Assembly (NCBI GenBank): GCA_905221605.1 | Contig: CAJNDS010000668.1 | Span: 224,001-271,644, forward strand | Direction: 5' to 3' | Length of the DNA stretch: 47,644 bases | Source of the DNA: Symbiodinium natans | Lineage: Eukaryota > Sar > Dinophyceae > Suessiales > Symbiodiniaceae | Shown here: positions 36,255-45,100 of the stretch, in pieces | Numbering within the stretch: position 1 is the first letter of the stretch | Layout of the letters: each line of letters begins with the position of its first letter | The notes under the pieces: generated by a model | What the model was told of the DNA's origin: nothing | The model's database searches: none | The model's input: the letters and a program-made list of their open reading frames with translations, nothing else | Program-made: the position numbers and the translations under genes

Positions 36255-36345
36255 GTTTGTTTAGGGTTTAGGGTTTAGGGTTTAGGGTTTAGGGTTTAGG
36301 GTTTAGGGTTTAAGGTTTTCGGGTTTAGGGTTTAGGGCTGGTTTA
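36255..36345. repeat. TTTAGGG array
   Basis: G-strand array in an otherwise exon-free stretch 35830-36620 that also holds a family 4 element. Confidence 0.95.
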
Positions 36346-36620
36346 GGGTAACAGGAGGAGGCCGAAAGCCCGAAACTTAGGGGAGACCCCAGTTTTGAGC
36401 AGTCCCCTCTTCAAGGAAGGTGCCAGGAGGCCTTGGTGGCTTAGGGACTCAGGGTTTAGGGTTTGGTAGTCAGGGACACAGGGTGCAGGGTGCAGAACCA
36501 ACCAAAGTGCTGCGGTATCGTGCAGACGAGATGTTGAAACCCTAAACCCTGAGCCCGAAACCCTATACTCTAAGCCCGATACTGCAAACTCCGAATGTAG
36601 AGTACGGCATTTGAATCCAG

Positions 36621-36650
36621 GCCAGCGCCTCGAAGATCGGTCTCGCCGCG
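36621..36650 (+). CDS. Probable exon (ASASKIGLAA)
   Basis: Encodes ASASKIGLAA in phase 0 between CCAG|G and GCG|GT, or a few residues more (VPVHP) with a GA donor. Family unknown. Confidence 0.4.
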
Positions 36651-36954
36651 GTCCCAGTGCACCCGAACACCTGAAACCCCCAAACCCTCAACCCCTCAAC
36701 CCAAAGCCCCAAAACTCTGAATAAGCACGTAAAGCCCAAGCCTCCCTAAACCCCTAACTCGAGATCTCCAAAAACCCTCAACCCCTAAACCCTAGACCTC
36801 CTAAGCCCCGAAACCCTCAGCCCCTCAGCCCTTTACCCTAAACCCTAAACCCTAAACCCTAAACCCTAAACCCTCAACCCTCAACCCTCAACCCTCAACC
36901 CTAACCCCACCCCCCCCCAAAAAAAACACAAGCAATCCGACCGATCCGCGAGAG

Positions 36955-37002
36955 GCCCCGAAGCCCACGAAGCTTGCCGAGGGCGCTCTTCGGCCTGGGG
37001 AG
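36955..37002 (+). CDS. Probable exon (APKPTKLAEGALRPGE)
   Basis: Encodes APKPTKLAEGALRPGE, 16 codons in phase 0, between AGAG|G and GAG|GC. CCCTCAACC repeats left and TTTAGGG right. Family unknown. Confidence 0.5.
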
Positions 37003-37033
37003 GCTTGGTTCAGGATTTGGTTCAGGATTGAGC

Positions 37034-37143
37034 GTTGAGGGTTTAGGGTTTAGAGTTTTAGGGTTTAGGGTTTAGGGTTTAGGGTTTAGGGTTTAGAGTT
37101 TTAGGGTTTAGGGTTTAGGGTTTAGGGTTTAGGGTTTAGGGAT
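37034..37143. repeat. TTTAGGG array
   Basis: Begins 32 bases after exon 36955-37002. More units at 37318-37346 and 37754-37835; CCCTAAA at 37594-37642. Confidence 0.95.
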
Positions 37144-37851
37144 ACTGTTGAATTTCCTGAATTTCTTCTGGGGGGTTTGGGCGGTTTGGAGGTGCTTGAG
37201 CGTAGGGCTTTAAAGCTTAGTGTTTCGGACTTCAGTTTCGCGTTTCGTGGTAGGGATTGGGCTCAGGATTCGTTTCGAGTATAGGGTCTGGGATTTAGAT
37301 TTAGGATTTGCGGCTTAGGGTTTAGGGTTTAGGGTTTAGGGTTTAGCAGGGATACGGGTCAGGATCTCACTCCACAAGCTGCGCGACGAGGGTGGTGCAG
37401 GGGCTTCCGCAGTAGTGCTTTTCTACAAGCCATTCTGCAACTATGACTTTGAGACCCCCAAAACCCTTAGCTTCTTGCTGTTGTGCTCTTCCTAAGCTGG
37501 GTTGTGCTTTGGGATAGTTTGTAATTTCCCCTCTGTCCTTATAAGGGAACCTATTCATGAATAATTTTCAACGGCCTGAAGAGAGGGGGTTTACCCTAAA
37601 CCCTAAACCCTAAACCCTAAACCCTAAACCCTAAACCCTAAATGGGGGGTAGGTACCTAGGGAACCCTAGGGAACCTAGGGCTTGGGGGGCCATGCCCCC
37701 CTTGAACCCCCCCCCCCCCGTCCCTTTTAAGAACCCTGTAAAAGGGCGCTCCTGGGGTTTAGGGTTTAGGGTTTAGGGTTTAGGGTTTAGGGTTTAGGGT
37801 TTAGGATTAGGGGTTTAGGGATTTAGGGTTTGTGGCTTTCAAGTTCCCCGA

Positions 37852-37901
37852 AGCTGCGGACAGCCCAACAGACCTGCTTCGACACCGTCGCGGAGTGGAA
37901 G
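37852..37901 (+). CDS. Probable exon (LRTAQQTCFDTVAEWK)
   Basis: The frame encodes LRTAQQTCFDTVAEWK up to an AAG|GA donor. The acceptor may be GAAG|C at 37851 or CAAG|T at 37843, neither followed by G. Amphipathic helix-like; family unknown. Confidence 0.4.
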
Positions 37902-37947
37902 GATGCCCAGGGGGATTCGTGACGCCGGCACAGTTTCGGGAAGTTTT

Positions 37948-38437
37948 AGGGTTTAGGGTTTAGGGTTTAGGGTCAGGGGTTTAGGGGTTTAGGGGTTTAG
38001 GGGTTTAGGGGTTTAGGGGTTTAGGGGTTTAGGGGTTTAGGGGTTTAGGGGTTTAGGGGTTTAGGGGTGTAGGGGAATAGGGGTGTAGGGGGGGTTTAGG
38101 GTTTAGGTTTTTCGGGTTTTGGTTTAGGGGTTTCAGGGGTTCAGGGGTTTAGGGTTTCAGGGGTTTAGGGATAGATTAGGGGTTCAGGGGTTAAATTAGG
38201 GGTTTGGGGTTCGGAGTGTAGGGTAGGATTTTAGGGGTTAGGTTGGGGTTTAGGGGTTTAGGGGTTTATGGGTTTAGGGGTTTAGGGGTTTAGGGGTTTA
38301 GGGGTTTAGGGGTTTAGGGGTTTAGGGGTTTAGGGGTTTAGGGGTTTAGGGGTTTAGGGGTTTAGGGGTTTAGGGGTTTAGGGGTTTAGGGGTTTAGGGG
38401 TTCAATTAGGGTTCAGGGATTTAGGGGTTTAGGGTCA
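37948..38437. repeat. TTTAGGG and TTTAGGGG arrays
   Basis: Nearly 500 bases dominated by the 8-mer TTTAGGGG in two blocks (37975-38070 and 38245-38402) with degenerate sequence between. Confidence 0.95.
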
Positions 38438-38642
38438 TTGATGCGTGCCCTTTCGTCGACGGAGCGATCCTAGTCTGCGTCGGGACTGAGAACCAAAAGA
38501 CCTTCGGCTTTAAGGCTTACTGCTATATTATGTTAGGTGGTCAGAATAGTTATAAATGGTAGTTTCCTTATGGTCCCTATATAATTATACTACAATAATC
38601 CCCAAACCCTTTTCGAATTGCTCAGGCCCCTATATTACAAAC

Positions 38643-38757
38643 TTGGTAGCCCAATTGTACCCTTGTGCACTCATCTTGGTTTCTAGGTTCCCTTATGGAA
38701 AGTAACCAGCCCCCAAAAAGGGAATCCTTATTTCATATTGTTTACTGGGATCAAGGC
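38643..38757. mobile_element. MITE-like element, family 4
   Basis: Ends TTGGTAGCCCAATTGTACCC / TGTTTACTGGGATCAAGG; interior TTTCTAGGTTCCCTTATGG as in 36026-36155. Confidence 0.62.
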
Positions 38758-38862
38758 AAGGACGGACCCTAAATCGTAAATCCAGAAGCCTAAGCCCTAA
38801 ACCCTAAGCCCTAAACCCAAACCCTAAACCCACACCCTAAACCCTTTTCTCTCACACTGAAG

Positions 38863-38916
38863 GTCTGTCGGCTGGGTGTTCTGCGCTATGGGGTTGATCT
38901 AAGCCACATGCCTGCT
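38863..38916 (+). CDS. Probable exon (VCRLGVLRYGVDLSHMPA)
   Basis: Encodes VCRLGVLRYGVDLSHMPA, then TGA unless spliced earlier. Acceptor GAAG|G after CCCTAAA repeats. The end is unresolved (GT at 38893 or GC further on). Confidence 0.35.
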
Positions 38917-38975
38917 TGAAGCCCTGAAACCAAAGGAAAAGTTTCTCAACAGAGTCCTTAAACGGGCCCATAAAC

Positions 38976-39088
38976 TCAAAACCCTAAACCCTAAACCCTA
39001 AACCCTAAACCCTAAACCCTAAACCCTAAACCCTAAACCCTAAACCCTAAACCCTAAACCCTAAACCCTAAACCCTAAACCCTAAACC
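38976..39088. repeat. CCCTAAA array
   Basis: C-strand array left of Cys-rich exon 39126. TTTAGGG (39199-39268) lies to its right. Confidence 0.95.
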
Positions 39089-39125
39089 CATAACTTAAAA
39101 CCACCCGACACACGGCGGTTGAGAG

Positions 39126-39189
39126 GTGCCAGTCCTACCATGACAACAAGTACTGCCAGGGGCCGAGCCTGGAAGTGTGGACGTTGAGA
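39126..39189 (+). CDS. Cys-rich exon (CQSYHDNKYCQGPSLEVW)
   Basis: Encodes CQSYHDNKYCQGPSLEVWTL plus Arg after AGAG|G, with a GC donor at 39190 most likely. CCCTAAA left, TTTAGGG right. Together with 40506-40580 it resembles a secreted Cys-rich module (C..Y......C ... CCxCGGG). That likeness is from memory and uncertain. Confidence 0.5.
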
Positions 39190-39399
39190 GCCCTTCGGGG
39201 TTTAGGGTTTAGGGTTTAGGGTTTAGGGTTTAGGGTTTAGGGTTTAGGGTTTAGGGTTTAGGGTTTTTGGTTTTTGGTTTAGAGTTTAGGGTTTGGAGAC
39301 CGATCTTGACCCAGTATCGTCCTAAACCCTACACCCCTGCGAACAGGCCCCTATGTGAGGGTTAGGCTTTAGTGTTTCCGGGTCGGTGTTCCGTTTCAG

Positions 39400-39486
39400 A
39401 CGGGGTGACGCCGACACTCCCCCTTCTTCCGGCGAGGCGACCGCAAGAACGGGGTCTTCTTCGGCACGAAGACCGTCAGAGTCCCA
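39400..39486 (+). CDS. Possible disordered-region exon
   Basis: After TTTCAG the frame encodes RGDADTPPSSGEATARTGSS then SARRPSESQ, a Ser/Pro/Ala-rich disordered stretch. The first base after AG is A, against the rule, and a palindromic element follows at once. Confidence 0.3.
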
Positions 39487-39509
39487 GGGTGTGAGGATTG
39501 TTTATCTAG

Positions 39510-39612
39510 GACCGGGAGTAGGCCCTTTTTTCCTTTTGATACGGTTGGGGTTCCCTTATAACCCCCTTAAAACCAAAAAGGGCACCCTTTTTATTCCTAG
39601 GTTACTCCCGGG
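39510..39612. mobile_element. MITE-like element, family 4 relative
   Basis: GACCGGGAGTAGGCCCTTTT at the left and CCTAGGTTACTCCCGGGTC at the right; interior GGGTTCCCTTATAACCCC and AAAAAGGGCACCC. Relatives at 2280-2345 and 13335-13442. Confidence 0.55.
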
Positions 39613-39837
39613 TCTAGTTATTAAGTTTTCAGGGACACAGGTTGAGGTCTTAGGATTCAGCCGGGATTTGGAAGTTAGGGTCTAGGGGCACTACATGCTA
39701 ATCCCCAAGCGGTTTTCCCTGTTTTGAAGCACGGATTTGTGTGATTCTGTTGTCTGTGGCTGGCGATGTACCACACCAGATGGGTGGGGTACTTCCTCGA
39801 CTACCGAAAATGTTCTTGGTTGTAATGAATGTAGGGG

Positions 39838-39943
39838 TACCCGAAGAGCCCACCTTAGTTAAGGAATGCCCTCCCAATCGAAACCAGGGTTCCTATATGG
39901 CTCACATTCCTTAAATCAGGGTAGGTGTCTGTGCCCTCTAAGC
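39838..39943. mobile_element. MITE-like element, family 3
   Basis: CCCGAAGAGCCCACCTTAGT at the left, inner TTAAGGAATGCC and CCTATATGGCTCACATTCCT, right end diverged. A further partial copy lies at 44408-44495. Confidence 0.5.
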
Positions 39944-40109
39944 ATGGGACTTCCTGGGAAGGGGCCCTGGTCTCAAGCATGTCGACGGTTTAGGGTTTAG
40001 GGTTTAGGGTTTAGGGTTTAGGGTTTAGGGTAGACAGCTTAGGGCATGGGGGCCGTGTCACGCGCCCTTCCGCAGCTCGCAACTTCGCGTGAAGGGCTTG
40101 ATGTTCTTG

Positions 40110-40264
40110 TACTTGGAGGTTCATGGGACTTAATAACCACCTATAACTGGGCTGATAACCCTACTTATAATTGGGGATAACCCCTATAAGGCCCTTTAGG
40201 GGTATTAGAAGTAGGGTTATAAGTACGGTTAGAATTGGTTAGTAAGTACCATGAACCTTCAAGA
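40110..40264. mobile_element. Palindromic MITE-like element, family 1 subtype A
   Basis: 155-bp copy with TACTTGGAGGTTCATGG at the left and CCATGAACCTTCAAG at the right. The string GTGAAGGGCTT occurs just left (40089) and right (40266); it could be a target duplication or chance. Confidence 0.85.
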
Positions 40265-40324
40265 AGTGAAGGGCTTCTTTTCGTGGCTTTATCTTGAGGG
40301 GCGGAGGCAACCCCAAACTGTGTA

Positions 40325-40462
40325 AACCCAATAAACCCTGGACCCTGTAAACCCTATGAACCCTGTGAACCCTATAAACCCTACCCATAAACCGCATAAA
40401 CCGCATAAACCCCATAAACCCTATAAACCCTATAAACCCTATAAACCCCATAAACCCCATAG
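40325..40462. repeat. CCCTATAAA / CCCATAAA array
   Basis: Nine-base variant units (AACCCTATA, AACCCCATA) upstream of exon 40506. The ORFs here on both strands are repeat artefacts. Confidence 0.9.
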
Positions 40463-40505
40463 ACAGACCCCGTGGACCCCGAAGCCTAAACACCACGGTC
40501 CCAAG

Positions 40506-40580
40506 GCAATGATGCTGTACAACGTTGGCGAAGACTCTCCGAGCCACGTTTGCTGCTACTGTGGGGGCGGCGTCATCAAG
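40506..40580 (+). CDS. Cys-rich exon (HVCCYCGGGVIK)
   Basis: Encodes AMMLYNVGEDSPSHVCCYCG and GGVIK, 25 codons in phase 0, between CAAG|G and AAG|GC. The CCxCGGG motif suggests a disulfide-rich, probably extracellular domain. No specific family assigned. Confidence 0.6.
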
Positions 40581-41124
40581 GCCCCCAGGGCAGGAAGGGA
40601 GGTTTGGGGCTTAGGGGTATAGGGGCTTGAGGGTTCTTGGGGACTTTAAGGTTTTTAGGGTTGTTTTGATGTTCTGTTTAGCTGTTATTTTGGATTGTTT
40701 TTTAAAGGGTTTAGGGTTTAGGGGTTGGACTTCAATGTTAGGTTTGGGCAGGCTCATCTTGTGAGGCATGGGGTTGGGTCTTTTGGGCGTATTTGGGTTT
40801 GTTGTTTACATGTCGTTTATTTAGAGGTCTTGGCGTTGAGAGTTTAGAGGGTAGCCATCGGTAAATGTTAACTTCTTCGGGTATGTTCAAACTCGACCTA
40901 AATCAAAGTCTGGAACTTTTGGTTGCTTCAGGGTACTGGACACTGAGGTCATGTGGTAGCCCCAAAATGCTGTAATCCTTACGGACCCCCCTGGAAGGGT
41001 ACCCCAATTTTCGGAAACCCAAGGCGTAAACCACAGGCAGGAAGCCCTAAACCCTAAACCCTAAACCCTAAACCCTATATCTCACGTCAAATGAAGGCTT
41101 GAAGACCCCAACATCCTGTTCCAG

Positions 41125-41190
41125 GAGTGCGATGAAACCTGTCGCCTGCTCATGAAGCACGAAGTCAGCGAAATCGAGCGCCGCCCTTGT
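41125..41190 (+). CDS. Probable exon (ECDETCRLLMKHEV)
   Basis: Encodes ECDETCRLLMKHEVSEIERR then PC, with GC donor at 41191. Acceptor CCAG|G. CCCTAAA left, TTTAGGG right. Phase 0, following the Cys-rich exon in frame. Confidence 0.55.
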
Positions 41191-41390
41191 GCTGGGATTT
41201 CTTGCGGTTTAGGGTTTAATAAGGTTTAGGGTTTAGTAAGGTTTAGGGTTTAATAAGGTTTAGGGTTTAGGGTTTAGGGTTTAGGGTTTAGGCTTCAGGG
41301 TTGAGGGTTTAGGGACTCATCTCCCCTGTCCGCCACCAAACCCCAAACTCTGCAAGGCCCCCTGAGATTTGCTGAATCCGGACATCACAG

Positions 41391-41456
41391 GGCCGCGGCT
41401 CTTTTGTGTTTAACTTGACTGGCTCGTCTCCTCCCGCTGGTGAGGGCTGCGTGCAG
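41391..41456 (+). CDS. Probable exon (GRGSFVFNLTGSSPPAG)
   Basis: Encodes GRGSFVFNLTGSSPPAGEGC plus VQ, 22 codons in phase 0, between ACAG|G and CAG|GC. It contains an N-glycosylation-type NLT, in keeping with an extracellular protein. The frame stays open to about 41700 without repeats, so a longer exon is possible. Confidence 0.45.
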
Positions 41457-41704
41457 GCTTCGGTTCAGGGTGTGTGCACGGCTCTGCACCAAGACCCACG
41501 TCACAACACTGACTACAAGACGCCGCATGAACAAGATGCAATAGAGACACAAGCCAAGGGGATTCTTGTAAGGGATTCTTATAATATCAGGTCCACAAGA
41601 TTAAACCAGAATGGCTGCACACAGGGCTACATCGGCTGGGAAGCTCAGATCCCAGGTTCGAGCTTGCGGGCTTGGAGGGCTTGGGGTTCAAGATCCCGAA
41701 AACT

Positions 41705-41770
41705 AAACCCTACACCCTAAACCCTAAACCCTAAACCCTAAACCCTAAACCCTAAACCCTAAACCCTAAA
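41705..41770. repeat. CCCTAAA array
   Basis: C-strand units. Further arrays at 42043-42105 and 42205-42280 bracket exon 42146-42177; TTTAGGG at 42640-42694 precedes exon 42745. Confidence 0.93.
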
Positions 41771-42145
41771 ACTTCGCCGGCTCTAAGGATGCCTAGCAGA
41801 GGTGGATGCGGTGTAGTGCGGGGCGCGGGAATTCAACAAGAATCCCTGCTGTGAAGCATTCGAAAACCAGGCCCTGCACCACGAGAAGCAGCAAGAAGCA
41901 ACCTAAAACCAAGAAAACCTCACCAGAGCCCATCAAAACCCTCAAAAAAAACCTCGGGCTTCCCTGGATGAGAGTGTGGAGACTGTTGCAGCACTGACAT
42001 CGCAGGGCTGAGCATGTTTTCATGCTCTTAATCCTCGTTGCGCCTAAACCCTAAACCCTAAACCCTAAACCTTAAACCCTAAACCCTAAACCCTAAACCC
42101 CAAACCCCAAAACCCTAACCCCTAGATCCACCTTCGGCATCCCAG

Positions 42146-42177
42146 GTCGCACTTCGAGGAGTTGAGCGACGCGGCAG
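42146..42177 (+). CDS. Exon (SHFEELSDAA)
   Basis: Encodes SHFEELSDAA with split end codons. Acceptor CCAG|G, donor G|GT; the split Gly codon G|GT leads into DAVTEV. Confidence 0.55.
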
Positions 42178-45100
42178 GTGTCATGCGCCCACGTGCTGAC
42201 ACCTAAACCCTAAACCCTAAACCCTAAACCCTAAACCCTAAACCCTAAACCCTAAACCCTAAACCCTAAACCCTAAACCCTCAGTCCTCAACCCTAAGCC
42301 CTCAACCCTACACCCAAAACCCAGCCCTAAACCCTTATCACGAAGCCGGAACCCTAAACCATGAGCCCGAAACCCTAAACCCGAAACCCTCTTGCATTGG
42401 ACATACATCTTGCTGCTACTTACCATTGCCGGTGGTTCTCGTTTCTATATCCCCCTTGGGAATTATATTTATTTATATAAAACCCAAGAGGATGATAAAA
42501 ATGTTGCTCTTATTAAGGCTTTAAGGGGAGTATAGGTTTTCGTAGCTGAATAACCTGACCATCCATTCCGGCCCAGAGAGCCCTCCCAAAACTAGCCCTC
42601 ACAAAACCAACCCACCAGCCTCAAGAGTTTTTTTTGTGTTTAGGGTTTAGGGTTTAGGGTTTAGGGTTTAGGGTTTAGGGTTTAGGGTTTAGGGCAATTT
42701 GAACTGTCCACTGCTCAGAGCCCCATGCCTTCATTCGGTTGCAGGTGACGCCGTGACCGAGGTCGGAGCGAACACCATGGCCAAAATGGCCCGGGTCCCG
42801 AGAGAGCTGGGCTTTAGGGCTTTAGGGTTTAGGGCTTTAGGGCTTTAGGGTTTAGGGTTTAGGGTTTAGGGTTTAGGGAAAGGGTTTAGGGGATAGGGCT
42901 TTAGGGTTGAGGGCTGAGGGCTGAGGGCTGAGGGCTGAGGGCTGAGGGCTGAGGGCTGAGGGCTGAGGGTTGAGGGTTGAAGGTTGAGGGCAGGGTCAGG
43001 GTTTTGGGTTTAAGCACAGTTACCTAAATCAACTACATGAATTAAAGTCAAGTAAACACATTGAAGTTCAGGGTTTAGGTGCTGGGGTTTAGGGTTTAGA
43101 GTTAGGACGGTTCGGAACCAACACCAGCCATCTCACCACCCGTGCCCCCAGAACCCCTCCCCCCTCCCACGTTGCTGTGGGATTTGGCCGTGTCTTCTCG
43201 TGAGGTCAAGCAGATGAACGTCATGCCCGCCCTGATTACTGCAGAGAGTGACCTGCACAGGGCAGGGAAGGGTTTGGGGCCTTGAGGGATTAGGGTTCAG
43301 GGCGTTTAGGGTTCTAGGGCTATCGGACTTCCCTGCGTGGGGTTTAGGGGCTAGGGGGGGGGGGGGGCTTGATGAAGGGGAGCTAGCATCATGGTAACCC
43401 TTTACACCTGAGCCGTAGGATTTCGGGCTCGGGCTTTGCTCGCCAAACAGAAGCCCTAAACCCTGCTACTGCTAATCCATTTGTTCATTCTTTTTGTTTT
43501 GGTTTGTTTGGGGGGGGGGGGGGGCGGAAGGGGAGGCCCAGGAACCACGGGTAGGGAGCGCTAAGCCCTGTGAACCTTATGAACCCTGTCGCACGAAGTT
43601 TATTTGAAGTCTCGGATCTAGGAGCCCTACGATCCCCATGGAACTCTATGAATCCTATATCACCGTAAGCTCTGAAAGCGTTGCCTTCCCATGTGCCAGG
43701 CCAGCATGGAGGATGCCCTTTCGCGCCTGCACGCGCACAGTGCCGCAATGCTGAAGAAGGCCCCATACTCTAGGTTTCTCAATGCCGCGGGGTAGGTGGC
43801 CTGGCGAACCTTAGGGAAGCTTAGGGAGCCTTAGGGAGTAGTAGGAAGTACTAGGGAACCTTGGGTAACCCTAAACCCTAAACCGTAAACCCTAAACCCT
43901 GAACCCTGAACCCTAAACCCCCCCTCCCTTCAGAACCCTATAGCCATAGCCTGAAGCATCCAAAGCCCGAAGGGAAACGCCCCAACAAGCCCAACAAGCC
44001 CTAAAGGCCTTGGGGTTGAAGGGCCTGGGATGAGGGTTTTGGGGAGTTGAGGGGGTTTTAGGGTTTAGGGGTTCGGGTTTAGGGTTTAGGGTTCAGGGTT
44101 CAGGGTTCAGGGTTTAGGGTTGAGGGTTTGGGGTTTAGGGTTTAGGGTTTATAAAGGGTTTGGGGTGAGGGTTTAGGATTTCGAGCCCCAACCGTGAAGC
44201 GTCAGCTTGGCGGTTTCTCTGGCCGTATAGGGAGGGTTTGGGGTTTAGGGTTTGGGGTTTAGGGTTTAGGGTTTAGGGTTCAGGGTTTAGGGTTTAGGGT
44301 TTAGGGTTTAGGGGCCTGCTTTCAGGTTCCGTGCTTCTTCGGCTGAGGGTGTGGGGGGCTCTCAGGCTGTAGGGTTGAGAACTATAGAGGCAAGGGGTTT
44401 CAAGAGGCACCGTACCCAAAAAGAGCCCCATACCCCCTTGATGAAGGAATATATGCTCAAAGAGCCCAATACCCTTAGTTGCGGAATATACAGACACCTT
44501 ACATCATGCCAAGGACTCAGGACTCAAGGGCTCGGTTTAGGGTTTTGGGTTTGGGGTGTAGGGTTCAAGGCGTACAAGCCCCCAAACCCTACCCCAAACC
44601 CTACAAATTCACCAAGAACCGTAAAGCCCTGAACTCTACACATCTCCCTAAACCAGGGTTCGAGTGAAGGGCCTCTACCCCCTAAACCCTAAACCCTAAA
44701 CCCTAAACCCTAAACCCTAAACCCTAAACCCTATACCCCCCCAAACCTAAACCCTAAACCCCAAACCCTAAACCCTAAACCCTAAACCCTAAACCACGAC
44801 GCTCGCTTCAGGATCTGGCTGCCGAGGAGCAGGCCTTCGACCGCCTCGCGGCCAGCGCCGCCGCGACCTTGGAGGTTTAGGGTTTAGGGTTTAGGGTTTA
44901 GGGTTTGGGGATTAGGGATTAGGGCTTAGGGTGTAGGGTTTCGGGGCTTGAGGGCCTAAGCCTTAAGCCTTACAGTTTAGGGTTTTGGGATGTCAAGGTT
45001 TCATTTCAGGGTGTTGGGAGGTGGTAGGGAGGGCTGAGGCGAACTTGTAGGACAGGGAGGCTCACAAAGGAAGCGAACACTTCAATAACTTCAGGGGTAC

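Noticed and set aside
41406-41720. 104-codon frame as a single gene
   Set aside because: Starts inside the better-supported exon 41391-41456 in the same frame; the remainder lacks recognisable features and ends in CCCTAAA repeats.
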